Positions 47,672 to 56,887 of a stretch of DNA of 64,000 bases are shown one piece after another. The stretch comes from Anaerosomatales bacterium (GTDB lineage Bacteria > Actinomycetota > Coriobacteriia > Anaerosomatales > Anaerosomataceae). The translations under genes and the position numbers were made by a program. How positions within the stretch are numbered: the stretch's first letter is position 1; each line of letters begins with the position of its first letter. The notes below the pieces were generated by a model. It was not told the DNA's origin. It saw nothing but the letters and a program-made list of their open reading frames with translations, and made no database searches. The stretch is taken from positions 62,995 to 126,994 of the forward strand of contig JASEEU010000002.1 of the NCBI GenBank assembly GCA_030019445.1, written 5' to 3'.

Positions 47672-48357
47672 TGGAAGCGATCATGAACAACCCCGTCATG
47701 GAGATGCTCTCCGACCCGGTGCTCTACATCGGTCTGGGGTACGGCCTGCTCCTGACGCTGCAGATCGCAGGCCTCTCCATCGTGCTGAGCTTCGCGTTCG
47801 GTACGATCCTCGGCTCGATGCGCTACTCGGGCCTCCCGGTCATCAAGCACGTTGCGGCGGGCTATATCGAGGTCGTGCGCAACCTGCCGACGCTGCTGCT
47901 GATCCTCACGAGCTACTTCGTGCTCGGGTTGCCGGCGATGTGGGCGGCGACCATCGGCCTCACGATCTACACCTCGGCCATCATCGCCGAGATCATCCGC
48001 GGCGGCCTGAACTCAGTGCCGACCGGCCAGTGGGAAGCCGCGCGGTCGCAGGGCTTCTCGTTCCTGCAGTCGATGCGCCACATCGTGCTGCCGCCCTCGG
48101 TCGTCAAGATGATCCCGCCGATCGTCTCCCAGTTCGTCACGGTCATCAAAGACTCGTCGTTCGCGATGGCGATCGGCGCGTACGAGCTGATGTTCAAGGG
48201 GACGATCCTCGCGGCGAAGTACTGGAAGCCGGAGCAGATCATCACCATCTACATCGTGATCTCGCTCATCTACTTCGCCGTGAACTTCCTGATCTCCACC
48301 GTCGCGCGGCGGCTTCAGACGAAGCTCTCGGTGGGCCGGGGCACCATCGGCGCGTAG
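47671..48357 (+). CDS. Amino-acid ABC transporter permease 2
   Basis: A 228-residue HisM-type permease whose EAA motif is GQWEAARSQGFSFLQSMRHIVLPPSVVKMIPP and whose IEVVRNLPTLLLIL segment is typical. ATG 47671 (TGATG overlap) is chosen; GTG 47668 would add one residue. It completes the four-gene importer. Confidence 0.92.
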   Translation: MEAIMNNPVMEMLSDPVLYIGLGYGLLLTLQIAGLSIVLSFAFGTILGSMRYSGLPVIKHVAAGYIEVVRNLPTLLLILTSYFVLGLPAMWAATIGLTIYTSAIIAEIIRGGLNSVPTGQWEAARSQGFSFLQSMRHIVLPPSVVKMIPPIVSQFVTVIKDSSFAMAIGAYELMFKGTILAAKYWKPEQIITIYIVISLIYFAVNFLISTVARRLQTKLSVGRGTIGA

Positions 48358-48411
48358 CAGCCGTCCCTCCGCACGACCGGGAGCGCACCCGGATCCCGGA
48401 CTGTCCGTCCT

Positions 48412-49290
48412 TCACCGCCTCCGCGGCGACCGGGGCACCAGCACGGGCGTGGTGCGCTTGTACTCCTCGTACGCCGGCTGACCGCCCCATTTCTCCTCGG
48501 CCTTCTTCTCCAGAAGCGGCACGCCGCTGACGCGTGTGATGAGCACGTAGACGAAGAGCGGGGAGATGAGCGTCGCCAGTCGCCAGCCTTCGAGCGTGGG
48601 GAAGGCGATGATCGCCACGCCCGTCCACAGCGTGATCTCACCGAAGTAGTTGGGATGGCGCGACCACGCCCAGAGGCCGGAGCTGATGAATCCGCCGCGG
48701 CTCTCCGGGTCCGCCCTGAAGCGGTTCTTCTGGTAGTCCGCGGCCGCCTCGATCGCGAAGCCCGCGAGCCACACGGCGAGGCCGATCGCCGCGAACCCGT
48801 CGAGGTCGCGCGCCTCGGGCGCCGTCACAGCAGCGAGCGCCGCCGCGAGCGTGAGGCTCACCCAGAGCCCCTGGAGCGTCCACGTCATCAGGAAGTCGAG
48901 GGCCGAGCGCTTGATGCGGTCGAAGCGGTCGTCCTTGCCGGCCTTGAGCACGCGCCGGAACAGGAAGGTCCCGAGTCTGCCCGCCCACACGACGACGAGG
49001 GCGAGCAGCAGGAGCGAGCGCGCGTCCACGGCGTCGCTCGCGATCACGGCGAAGGTCATGACCGAGATGTATGTGACGCTCCCGGTGATGTCGTAGAAGC
49101 GCTCCGTGCGCGCGAGGTAGGACGGCACGAAGACGAGCCACTGCACCGCGAAGGCGATGGCCACGCAGATCGCGAAGACGGGGATGCCCCCGAGGGTGGC
49201 GCCGCCCTGCGAGCCCGCCCACGCAATCGCGGCGCCGAGTGCGACCGCGACCACCGTCCCGACCACCGCTGTCATCCGTCCCCTGTCCAT
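48412..49290 (-). CDS. DUF1295-family membrane protein (steroid 5-alpha-reductase-like fold)
   Basis: The 292-residue protein has about seven membrane helices and the C-terminal DUF1295 signature RGGFISSGLWAWSRHPNYFGEITLWTG, followed by SPLFVYVLITRVSGVPLLEKKAEEKWG. The RHPNYFGE motif is shared with isoprenylcysteine methyltransferases and steroid reductases, enzymes that use NADPH or SAM on lipids. The substrate of the DUF1295 branch is not established. GGAGGAG precedes the ATG. Confidence 0.85.
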   Translation of the reverse strand: MDRGRMTAVVGTVVAVALGAAIAWAGSQGGATLGGIPVFAICVAIAFAVQWLVFVPSYLARTERFYDITGSVTYISVMTFAVIASDAVDARSLLLLALVVVWAGRLGTFLFRRVLKAGKDDRFDRIKRSALDFLMTWTLQGLWVSLTLAAALAAVTAPEARDLDGFAAIGLAVWLAGFAIEAAADYQKNRFRADPESRGGFISSGLWAWSRHPNYFGEITLWTGVAIIAFPTLEGWRLATLISPLFVYVLITRVSGVPLLEKKAEEKWGGQPAYEEYKRTTPVLVPRSPRRR

Positions 49291-49400
49291 CGCTCCTCCG
49301 TCCCCGGCGGGTTCTCGCCGCGCGCCCACGGGTATCTTCCATTGACGCATGCCGTTGCCTGTATGTACCACTTGGAGCCCCTCACGAATGGAGGTCGCTG

Positions 49401-50276
49401 ATGGCCGTCCGCGTGGTGACCGACTCGGCGAGCAGCGTCGGCGGTCCGGACCTCGAGCGCCTTGGCATCGCTACCGTCCCGCTCGTCGTGACCGTGGGGG
49501 AGCGGGTGCTCTCCGAGGACCACCTGCAGGACCCGGGGTCCCCCGCCCAGGTGGCGTCGCTCGCCGACCTGCCGCGCACCTCGCAGCCGTCTCCCGGGGA
49601 GTTCGCGTCTACCTTCAGGTCGATCCTCGCCGGCGGCGATGACGTGCTGGCCGTGCTCATCTCGGCAGGCCTGAGCGGCACGATGCGCTCGGCCGAGATG
49701 GCCGCGGACATCGTCCGCTCGGAGTCGCCGGGTGCGCGCATCGCTATCGTGGACAGCCGCTCCAACAGCATGGAGGAGGGCTTCGCGGTGCTCGCAGCCG
49801 CCGAGGCGGCCGCGGCAGGAGCGGGCCTCGATGCGTGTGTCGAGGCCGCCGAGGAGACCACGCGCCGCACGCGCTTCCTCTTCACCCCGCGGACGCTTGA
49901 GCATCTCCGGCGCGGTGGGCGGATCTCCGGCGCGGCGGGTCTTCTCGGCGTGATGCTCAAGATCGCACCGGTACTGACGGCCGAGAAGGGCGCGACGGGG
50001 GTCGCGGCGGTCGCTCGCGGCGGACGCGCGGCCTGGCGCAAGATCGCGTCGCTCATGCGGGGCGACGTCGAGCGGTTCGGCCTGCGACGCGCGGCGGTGC
50101 AGTTCTTCGCCGACCGGGCCGAGGCGCTGCGCTTCTCGGCGGAGGTCGTCGAGCCCATCGTGGGCGCGACCGTCCCGCTCGTGCCCATCCCGCCGGTGGT
50201 GGGCGTCCACGTGGGGCCGGCCGTGGGCGTGGTCTACGAGACCGAGCGGCCGATGCGGGAGGTCATGCGCGGATGA
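49401..50276 (+). CDS. DegV-family fatty-acid-binding protein
   Basis: The 291-residue protein matches DegV/FakB, which hold a fatty acid for phosphorylation by FakA. Landmarks are VRVVTDSASSVGG at the start, TSQPSPGEFASTF, LISAGLSGTMRSAEMAA, IVDSRSNSMEEG (where SxxxSMG is usual) and TLEHLRRGGRISGAAGLLG. No fakA gene is in the window. GGAGGTCGCTG leads into the ATG. Confidence 0.9.
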   Translation: MAVRVVTDSASSVGGPDLERLGIATVPLVVTVGERVLSEDHLQDPGSPAQVASLADLPRTSQPSPGEFASTFRSILAGGDDVLAVLISAGLSGTMRSAEMAADIVRSESPGARIAIVDSRSNSMEEGFAVLAAAEAAAAGAGLDACVEAAEETTRRTRFLFTPRTLEHLRRGGRISGAAGLLGVMLKIAPVLTAEKGATGVAAVARGGRAAWRKIASLMRGDVERFGLRRAAVQFFADRAEALRFSAEVVEPIVGATVPLVPIPPVVGVHVGPAVGVVYETERPMREVMRG

Positions 50277-50301
50277 CGGCGCGCTTGGGGTCGGCGCGAC
50301 G

Positions 50302-51198
50302 TCAGCGGGAGATGATCCGGTAGCGCACCTCGTGCACGCCGCGGAAGCCGAGCACGCGGATGACGCCGGGTCCGAGGTCGAACGTCCGCCCTTCGGTGTA
50401 CGGTCCGCGATCGACGACCTTGGCGACCGCTCGCTTGCCGTCGTACTCGAACTCGATGAGCGTGCCGAAGGGCAGCGTCTTGTGTGCGACGATCATCGAG
50501 TACGGCCCGATCGCCTCGCCGCTCGCGCCGGTGCCGGTGAAGTTGATCCCGTAGTGCGAGGCGACCGCGGTCTGCCACGCGCCGCTCCCAGTGAGTTGTT
50601 GCGTGCTGTCGCTTGCGGGAGCGCGGGCTGCGGCGGCCACACGAGACTCGTACTCGCGCAGCGCCGCCTCGCTGGCGGCGAGCTCCTGCTTGGCGCGCGC
50701 GACCTCCTCGGCCACGGCATCAAGGGTCGCAACCGCCTGCGCCTGCAGCTCGAGCAGCTGTCCGGCGGTCGTCTCGGCCTCGAACCGTGCCGCCTTGAGC
50801 TCCTCCAGCGTCACGGCGTCCTGCCGGGCGATGCGGGTGAGCAGGTCCCAGCGGGTCATGAAGTCCTGGATGGTGTCCGAGCCGAGCAGCATCGAGAGGA
50901 AGCCTGACTCGTCGGCGCGGTACATCGCCACCACCCGCAGGCGCAACCGCTCGTGCGCCTGCTCCTCCCGCGCGATCGCCTCGTCCAGCCCAGCGCTGGA
51001 CTCGGCCATGCGCGCCTCGACCTCGGCGAGCGACGCCCTGGCCGCGTCGTAGCGCTCCATGGCGGCCTCCACCGCCGCGCGGTCTTCGGCGGTCTGCGCG
51101 GCCGAAGGGGCGGCGAGCGCGGGGACGCTTCCTGACGCGCCGATGCACGCCGCGAGTACGACGGCGATCACGGATATGGTGTTCCGCCGAGAAGACAT
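50302..51198 (-). CDS. Secreted coiled-coil protein with RlpA-like double-psi beta-barrel
   Basis: The 298-residue protein has a signal peptide (about 1-30), a long coiled coil (about 35-190, with EARMAESSAGLDEAIAREEQAH and the PcsB-like segment), and a C-terminal RlpA-like domain (about 207-298). The latter has SHYGINFTGTGASGEAIGPYSMIVAHKTLPFGT, VVDRGPYTEGRTFDLG and a conserved Asp, as in cell-wall lytic transglycosylase or Rpf-associated barrels. It probably acts in peptidoglycan remodelling outside the membrane. GAGGGAC lies before the ATG at 51198. Confidence 0.85.
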   Translation of the reverse strand: MSSRRNTISVIAVVLAACIGASGSVPALAAPSAAQTAEDRAAVEAAMERYDAARASLAEVEARMAESSAGLDEAIAREEQAHERLRLRVVAMYRADESGFLSMLLGSDTIQDFMTRWDLLTRIARQDAVTLEELKAARFEAETTAGQLLELQAQAVATLDAVAEEVARAKQELAASEAALREYESRVAAAARAPASDSTQQLTGSGAWQTAVASHYGINFTGTGASGEAIGPYSMIVAHKTLPFGTLIEFEYDGKRAVAKVVDRGPYTEGRTFDLGPGVIRVLGFRGVHEVRYRIISR

Positions 51199-51271
51199 GT
51201 CCCTCAGTGTAGCAGCGCCCTGCAAGCGAGGAGGCCCCGGCTTGCGCCGTCGGTGAACGCGTGTTTAAACT

Positions 51272-51289
51272 ATTGAACATGCGTTCAAT
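51272..51289 (+). promoter_or_regulatory. Operator-like inverted repeat before the TetR gene
   Basis: ATTGAAC (51272-51278) and GTTCAAT (51283-51289) form a perfect 7-base inverted repeat around ATGC, ending 17 bases before the TetR-type start codon. A related imperfect site (GAAC-N4-GTTT) lies just upstream. Autoregulation of the exporter operon by its own TetR protein is the simplest reading. The core also resembles an SOS box, but the flanking C/G are missing. Confidence 0.6.
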
Positions 51290-51306
51290 GTCAGACGGCG
51301 GTGGCC

Positions 51307-51960
51307 ATGGACGATCGGACGACGAAATCGCGCATACGCGATGCGGCGATACACCGCTTCGGCGAGGTCGGCTTCGAGCGCGCGACCATTCGCGAGATCG
51401 CTGCCGACGCGGACGTGTCGCCAGGGCTCGTGCTGCACCACTTCGGCTCCAAGGCCGGCCTGAGGGAGGCCTGCGACGAGCACGTCGTCGCCTCCTTCGG
51501 AGCGTCCCGTGCCGAGATGGTCGAGACGGGGACCACGGACCCCTTCGCCACGCTGGCTGCCCTAAGGGAGGAGGAGCCGCACCTGCGCTACCTCATGCGG
51601 GCGCTGCGTGATGGCTCGCCCGCGGCGGCGCGGCTGTTCGACGAGGTGGTCCGTGAGTCCGAGGCGATGACAGCGCTCGGCGTCGAAGCGGGGATCCTGC
51701 GGCCGAGCGAGCATCCTCACGACCAGGCGGTCCTGCTGGTGGCGTGGCAGTTCGGCGCACTCGCGCTCGCCGAACATATGGCACGAGGATTCGGCGTGGA
51801 GCCGTTCAGCGATGAGATGACCGCACGGGTGGGGCGCGCCGCGCTCGAGGTGCTCAGCCACGGGGTGTTCGCGGATACCCGGTACGAAGATGCGTGGCGA
51901 CGGTTGGATGAAGCGGCGGACGTGACGCCCGCCGATGCGGCGGAAGGAGAGAGCGAATGA
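51307..51960 (+). CDS. TetR-family transcriptional regulator
   Basis: The 217-residue protein has a TetR_N helix-turn-helix (about 5-52; IRDAAIHRFGEVGFERATIREIAADADVSPGLVLHHFGSK) and a ligand-binding all-helical C-terminal domain. It overlaps the ABC ATPase gene by four bases, so it controls and is cotranscribed with that exporter. The inducer is unknown; resistance or lipid export is typical for such sets. ATG 51307 is chosen over GTG 51301. Confidence 0.9.
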   Translation: MDDRTTKSRIRDAAIHRFGEVGFERATIREIAADADVSPGLVLHHFGSKAGLREACDEHVVASFGASRAEMVETGTTDPFATLAALREEEPHLRYLMRALRDGSPAAARLFDEVVRESEAMTALGVEAGILRPSEHPHDQAVLLVAWQFGALALAEHMARGFGVEPFSDEMTARVGRAALEVLSHGVFADTRYEDAWRRLDEAADVTPADAAEGESE

Positions 51961-52865
51961 GCGAGCAGCCGGCGATCCGGACCGAGAAGCTCACCAAGCA
52001 CTACGGGAAGGTCGAGGCGCTCGTGGACCTCGACCTGGAGATCCCCCGCGGTGAGATCTTCGGGTTCCTCGGGCCGAACGGAGCGGGGAAGACCACCACG
52101 ATCCGCACGATGCTCGACGAGATCCGCCCGACACGCGGCTCAGCCTCCATCCTCGGCATGGACACGCACGAGCGGTCCGTCGAGATACGCCGTCACATCG
52201 GCTATGTTCCGGGCGACCTGGCGATGTATCCCGACCTCACCGGGCGTGACACGCTCACGTACTTCGCCAACCTCAGGGGCGGCGTCGATCAGGCGTACGT
52301 CGACACGCTCGCCGAGCGCTTGGATGCGGATCTCTCCAAGAAGGTGGGCGACCTCTCCTCGGGCAATCGCCAGAAGGTGGGCCTGATCCAGGCGTTCATG
52401 AACCGCCCCGAGGTGCTGATCATGGACGAGCCGAGCTCCGGCCTCGACCCGCTCGTGCAGCGCGAGTTCCAGACGATGATGCGCGAGGTGGCCGCCGAGG
52501 GGTGCACGGTGTTCCTCTCGAGCCACACGCTCTCTGAGGTGCAGCGCGTCGCGGCGCGCGTGGGCATCATCCGGCACGGCCACCTGGTGGCGGTCGAGTC
52601 GGTGGCGGCGCTCCGCTCCAAGGCGATGCGTCGCGTGGAGCTCGAGCTCGATTCGACCGCCGAGGCGGCGGTCTTCGAAGCAGTCCCGGGCGCGAGCGAC
52701 GTCGCCGTGGGCAACCACCATGTGAGCATGTCGTTCGAAGGCGACATGGGCGCGCTCATCCGGGCCGCATCGGAGCGCTACGGGATCCTCGACATCAGCA
52801 CGCAGGAGGCCGACCTCGAGGAGATCTTCCTCACCTACTACCACGACGAGGAGGTGTCGGCCTGA
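51957..52865 (+). CDS. ABC-2-type exporter ATPase
   Basis: The 302-residue ATPase has Walker A GPNGAGKTT, the signature LSSGNRQKVGLIQAF (diverged from LSGGQ), Walker B VLIMDEPSSGLDPL and an H-loop SSHTLSEV. The C-terminal ~80 residues form the extra domain common in ABC-2 exporter ATPases. It is coupled to the TetR gene and to the permease gene by overlaps of four bases and one base. Confidence 0.92.
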   Translation: MSEQPAIRTEKLTKHYGKVEALVDLDLEIPRGEIFGFLGPNGAGKTTTIRTMLDEIRPTRGSASILGMDTHERSVEIRRHIGYVPGDLAMYPDLTGRDTLTYFANLRGGVDQAYVDTLAERLDADLSKKVGDLSSGNRQKVGLIQAFMNRPEVLIMDEPSSGLDPLVQREFQTMMREVAAEGCTVFLSSHTLSEVQRVAARVGIIRHGHLVAVESVAALRSKAMRRVELELDSTAEAAVFEAVPGASDVAVGNHHVSMSFEGDMGALIRAASERYGILDISTQEADLEEIFLTYYHDEEVSA

Positions 52866-54538
52866 TGCTCGGCAGCGTGTTCCTCAAGACGATCAGGGAC
52901 CGCTGGGTTGGCTGGCTCGTCACCTATCTGAGCCTCGTCGTGCTCTTGCTGATGGTGATGGCCATCTACAAGGAAGTGGACCTGTCGCTGTACTCGAACC
53001 TCCCCGAGGTCTACCGCTCGATGCTCGGACTCCCGACCGATGCGGACGTCGCAAGCCTGTCCATCCGAAGCCTGATCGGCACGTACGGGGCGATCACGGT
53101 CGCTTCGGTCGCGCTTGCCATGGGCTCGGGGCTCGTCGCGCGCGAAGAGCGCACGGGCACGATCGGGCTGCTGCTGGCCAACCCGAAGAGCCGGACCCAC
53201 GTGCTCGTATCCACGACGGCGGTGATGGCGCTCTTCACCGTGCTCATGGCGGGTGCGCTCTGGGGCGCCTCGGTCGTCTCGGCGGCGATGCTGGACGTCT
53301 CCATCGAAGGTATGGAGGTGGGGGCGCTCAGCCTCCACATGCTCGTCAACACGCTCTTCTACGGTCTGCTCGCGCTCGCCGTGAGCTCGTGGACCGGCAA
53401 TCGCGGCGCCGCGCTCGGCGCGTCCGTCGGTCTGCTGGTCGTCTCATTCGTCGCCGCGGGCGCCCTCCCGCTCCTGGAGAACGGTGCCGACTACGTCAAG
53501 GCGGTCCCGTGGCACTACTTCGTGGGAAGCGACCCGCTGCTCAACGGCGTGAGCTGGGGGGACCTCGGCGTCCTGCTCGCGGCGTGCGCGCTCTTCTTCG
53601 GCCTCGCGCTCTACGGGCTCAACCGACGCGACCTGAAGGGTCAGTCGACCGGTGTCACGCTGTTGGATCGGCTGCGCTCGCATCCGCTGACCGAGAAAGT
53701 CATCGGCCGGCTCGCGGGCTCGGCGCGCGTGTCGAGCATCTGGGTGAAGACGGCCTCCGAGTACCAGACCCACCTGGTCATCACTGCGGTCTACATGTTC
53801 ACGGTCCAGGGGCTCATGATGGGACCGCTCTACGCGGCGATCCCTGAAGAGACCCGCGCGGCGGCGGACGCGGCGTTCGCGGCGATGCCGCCGGCGTTCC
53901 TCGCGCTGTTCGGCGGAGGTGGGATGGGCAGTCCCGAGGCGTACTACCAGATCGAGACGTTCGGCATGGTCGCCCCCATCGCCATCATGATCGTGGCCGT
54001 CGCCATCGGCGCCGGAGCGCTCGCCGGCGAAGAGGCCAAGCGCACGATGGGTCTGCTTCTGGCGAACCCGATCACGCGCACCCGGGTGGTCGCCGCGAAG
54101 ACCGTCACGATGCTCGTCTACTCGGCCATCATCGGCGCGGTCACGTTCGCGGGTGTCGCCGCGGGAGCGGCCGTCGGCGGCCTGGACATGAGCTACGGCA
54201 ACATCGCAGCCGCGTGCGTCCTGCAGACGCTCGTGGGGCTCGTCTTCGGCTCGCTCGCGCTCGCGTTGAGCGCGGGGACCGGGCGTCGCAAGCTCGCGAT
54301 CTGGGGCGCGGTCGGCGCGGCGCTCATGCTGCACGTCTACAACTCGGTCTCGATGATCGGCGACACGCTCGCGGGCTGGGAGTGGGTCTCGCCCTTCCAC
54401 TTCTACATCGGCAACGACCCGCTCGCCAACGGCATGGACTGGAGCCACGCCGCCGTGCTCGCCGCGATCAGCGTCGTCCTTATCGGCGCTGCGTTCGTGC
54501 TGTTCCCGCGGCGCGACCTGCGTCAGGGCGGCGAGTAG
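52865..54538 (+). CDS. ABC-2-type permease made of two duplicated halves
   Basis: The 557-residue membrane protein contains two similar halves of about six helices each. GLVAREERTGTIGLLLANPKSRT (89-111) matches GALAGEEAKRTMGLLLANPITRT (384-406), and VPWHYFVGSDPLLNG (214-228) matches VSPFHFYIGNDPLANG (508-523), an offset of about 295 residues. Usually two permease chains assemble with the ATPases, so this fusion would supply the whole channel in one chain. Substrate unknown; the TetR neighbour suggests a toxic or lipophilic compound. Confidence 0.88.
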   Translation: MLGSVFLKTIRDRWVGWLVTYLSLVVLLLMVMAIYKEVDLSLYSNLPEVYRSMLGLPTDADVASLSIRSLIGTYGAITVASVALAMGSGLVAREERTGTIGLLLANPKSRTHVLVSTTAVMALFTVLMAGALWGASVVSAAMLDVSIEGMEVGALSLHMLVNTLFYGLLALAVSSWTGNRGAALGASVGLLVVSFVAAGALPLLENGADYVKAVPWHYFVGSDPLLNGVSWGDLGVLLAACALFFGLALYGLNRRDLKGQSTGVTLLDRLRSHPLTEKVIGRLAGSARVSSIWVKTASEYQTHLVITAVYMFTVQGLMMGPLYAAIPEETRAAADAAFAAMPPAFLALFGGGGMGSPEAYYQIETFGMVAPIAIMIVAVAIGAGALAGEEAKRTMGLLLANPITRTRVVAAKTVTMLVYSAIIGAVTFAGVAAGAAVGGLDMSYGNIAAACVLQTLVGLVFGSLALALSAGTGRRKLAIWGAVGAALMLHVYNSVSMIGDTLAGWEWVSPFHFYIGNDPLANGMDWSHAAVLAAISVVLIGAAFVLFPRRDLRQGGE

Positions 54539-54560
54539 GCCGAGAGGAGATGCGGGTGGA

Positions 54561-54636
54561 CGCTCCGTCGGGGTTGCGCGCAAGCACTTAGCATGCTAAT
54601 AGTTTGCAGACTAAGTGTAGCCACCTCGACGGAGCG
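54561..54636 (+). promoter_or_regulatory. MarR operator region framed by a 10-base inverted repeat
   Basis: TTAGCATGCTAA at 54588-54599 is a perfect 12-base palindrome. TTTGCAGACTAA at 54603-54614 repeats it at 9 of 12 positions, 15 bases further on, and CACTTAG/CTAAGTG frame both. Outside them, CGCTCCGTCG (54561-54570) and CGACGGAGCG (54627-54636) are exact reverse complements. Two MarR dimers probably bind here to repress the operon; the outer repeat could cruciform or fold the leader, but is unexplained. Confidence 0.6.
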
Positions 54637-54641
54637 ACGCC

Positions 54642-55160
54642 ATGCATGAGCACTGCACGCCGACACACGGGCCGGGGCACCCGCACCCGCCCGACATCCC
54701 GGTCGACGAGAACGCACCGCTGACCTACCGCGTCTATCACGAGATGCGGTCCGTCCTGCGCGTCCACAAGCAGCTGCTCATGCGCAAGCTTGCCGAGAAG
54801 GACACGCATCCCGGTCAGGCCATCACGCTCTGGGTGCTGAGCAACCACGACGGGCTGACGCAGGGCGAGCTCGCGCAGATGCTCTCGGTCGCGCAACCCA
54901 CGGTGACCGTGATGCTGAACAAGATGGAGCAGGCGGGGCTCGTCGAGCGACGCTTCGACGCCGACGATCGCCGCTACCGGCGGATCTGGCTGACCGAGGC
55001 GGGCCGTGCGCTGCAGGCCGAGCTCGGCGCCGTGCACGCCGATGTCGTCGAGTCGACGATGGCCGGCCTCACCGAGGCCGAACTGACCGAACTCATGCGG
55101 CTGCTCAGACGGATCGGGGAGAACCTCACGATGTCGACGGACGAAAGGCAGGACGGATGA
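54642..55160 (+). CDS. MarR-family regulator with histidine-rich N-terminus
   Basis: The 172-residue regulator has a winged helix at about 60-130 (LTQGELAQMLSVAQPTVTVMLNKMEQAGLVERRFDADDRRYRRIWLTEAG). Before it lies a distinctive N-terminus with His at 2, 4, 9, 13 and 15 and Cys5, which could bind a metal such as Zn or Cu. It overlaps the first ABC exporter gene by four bases and is preceded by palindromic operators, so it almost certainly controls the exporter pair. Confidence 0.9.
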   Translation: MHEHCTPTHGPGHPHPPDIPVDENAPLTYRVYHEMRSVLRVHKQLLMRKLAEKDTHPGQAITLWVLSNHDGLTQGELAQMLSVAQPTVTVMLNKMEQAGLVERRFDADDRRYRRIWLTEAGRALQAELGAVHADVVESTMAGLTEAELTELMRLLRRIGENLTMSTDERQDG

Positions 55161-56887
55161 CCCGACTGCTCGTGCGCTTCGCGAAACCGTACCGGGCGCA
55201 GCTCGCGCTGGTGCTTGTGCTCCTCTTCGCGCAGGCCATAACGAACCTCTATCTGCCCGAGTTGAACGCCGACATCATCAACAACGGCGTCATCAAAGGA
55301 GACATCCCGCACATCTGGCGCACGGGCGGCTGGATAATCGCCGTCACGCTGCTCATGGGGATCACCTCGGTCGCGGGCGCGTACTGGGGCTCCAAGGTCT
55401 CGATGGGGCTGGGGCGCGACATGCGTCGCGCCATCTTCTCGCGCGTGGAGGAGTTCTCGCGCAGCGAGCTCAACGCGTTCGGCGCGCCCTCGCTCATCAC
55501 CCGCAACACCAACGACGTCCAGCAAGTGCAGATGGTGCTCGTCATGGCGCTGAGCGTCATGGTGCTCGCACCGATGATGGCGATCGGCGGCGTGATCATG
55601 GCGATCCGCCAGGACGTCGTGCTCTCCTCGATGATCGCGGTCATCGTCCCGCTGATGGGGGCGCTGATCTGGGTCGTGATGCGCAGGGCGCTCCCGCTGT
55701 TCCAGTCCATGCAGGTCAAGGTGGACCGCGTGAACCAGGTCATGCGGGAGAAGCTGTCCGGCGTCCGCGTCATCAGGGCGTTCGTCCGCACCGACTACGA
55801 GCAGCGCCGCTTCGATGAGGCCAACCGGGACCTCACCGACGTGCAGCTCAAGGTCACCCAGCTCTTCGCCGTGACGATGCCCGCCATGATGGCGATCTTC
55901 AACTTCTCGACCGTGGCGATCATCTGGTTCGGCGCGGCGCGTGTCGACAGCGGGGCCATGCCCATCGGCAACCTGACGGCGTTCCTCTCCTACATCATGC
56001 AGATCCTCATGGCCGTGCTCATGGCCGTGCTCATGTTCGTCATGGTGCCGCGCGCGGCGGCTTCCGCCGAGCGCATCCAAGAGGTGCTGGAGACCGAGCC
56101 GACCGTGCGCGACCCCGAGCACCCGGTCGTGCCCGACGGCAGGCGCGGCGTGCTCTCGTTCGAGCACGTCGAGTTCCGGTACCCGGGAGCCGAGGACGCG
56201 GTCCTGCATGACGTGTCCTTCTCGGCGGGACCCGGTGAGACGACCGCGATCATCGGCAGCACCGGGAGCGGCAAGTCCACGCTCATCAACCTCATACCGC
56301 GCTTCTACGACGTGACCGGCGGCCGCGTCCTGCTTGGCGGCGTGGACATCCGCGACATGGACCGACAGGCGCTCTGGGACCGGATCGGCTTCGTGCACCA
56401 GCGCGCCTTCCTCTTCAGCGGGACCGTGGCGTCGAACCTGCGCTACGCCAAGGAAGACGCCACCGACGAGGAGCTCTGGCACGCGCTCGAGGTCGCCCAG
56501 GGCGTCGACTTCGTGGCCGAGATGCCCGAGGGGCTTGACGCCCCGATCACCCAGGGCGGCACCAACGTATCGGGCGGCCAGCGCCAGCGGCTCGCGATCG
56601 CGCGGGCGCTCGTGAACCGGCCCGAGGTGTACGTCTTCGACGATTCCTTCTCGGCGCTCGACTTCACCACGGACGCGCGTCTGCGCGCGGCGCTCAAGCG
56701 CGAGACGGCCGAGGCGACCGTCATCATCGTCGCCCAGCGCGTGAGCACCATCATGGACGCGACGCGCATCATCGTGCTCGACCGCGGCGAGGTGGTGGGC
56801 ATCGGCACGCACCACGAGCTGATGGAGACGTGCCGGACCTATCAGGAGATCGTCTACTCGCAGCTGTCCGAGGAGGAGGTCGCATGA
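55157..56887 (+). CDS. ABC exporter half-transporter 1 (degenerate ATP site)
   Basis: The 576-residue half-transporter has six membrane helices (about 15-310) and an ATPase domain (about 335-575). Walker A is GSTGSGKST and the signature is VSGGQRQRLAIARAL. Walker B reads VYVFDDSFSALD, with Asp in place of the catalytic Glu. It forms a heterodimer with the next gene product, as in TM287/288 and BmrCD exporters, in which one of the two ATP sites is non-catalytic. It overlaps the MarR gene and the next gene by four bases each. Confidence 0.92.
   Translation: MTRLLVRFAKPYRAQLALVLVLLFAQAITNLYLPELNADIINNGVIKGDIPHIWRTGGWIIAVTLLMGITSVAGAYWGSKVSMGLGRDMRRAIFSRVEEFSRSELNAFGAPSLITRNTNDVQQVQMVLVMALSVMVLAPMMAIGGVIMAIRQDVVLSSMIAVIVPLMGALIWVVMRRALPLFQSMQVKVDRVNQVMREKLSGVRVIRAFVRTDYEQRRFDEANRDLTDVQLKVTQLFAVTMPAMMAIFNFSTVAIIWFGAARVDSGAMPIGNLTAFLSYIMQILMAVLMAVLMFVMVPRAAASAERIQEVLETEPTVRDPEHPVVPDGRRGVLSFEHVEFRYPGAEDAVLHDVSFSAGPGETTAIIGSTGSGKSTLINLIPRFYDVTGGRVLLGGVDIRDMDRQALWDRIGFVHQRAFLFSGTVASNLRYAKEDATDEELWHALEVAQGVDFVAEMPEGLDAPITQGGTNVSGGQRQRLAIARALVNRPEVYVFDDSFSALDFTTDARLRAALKRETAEATVIIVAQRVSTIMDATRIIVLDRGEVVGIGTHHELMETCRTYQEIVYSQLSEEEVA

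Noticed and set aside
51272-51289. LexA box upstream of the TetR gene
   Set aside because: GAAC-N4-GTTC is present but the outer C and G of the SOS consensus are replaced by T and A, and a self-repressing TetR gene explains the palindrome better.
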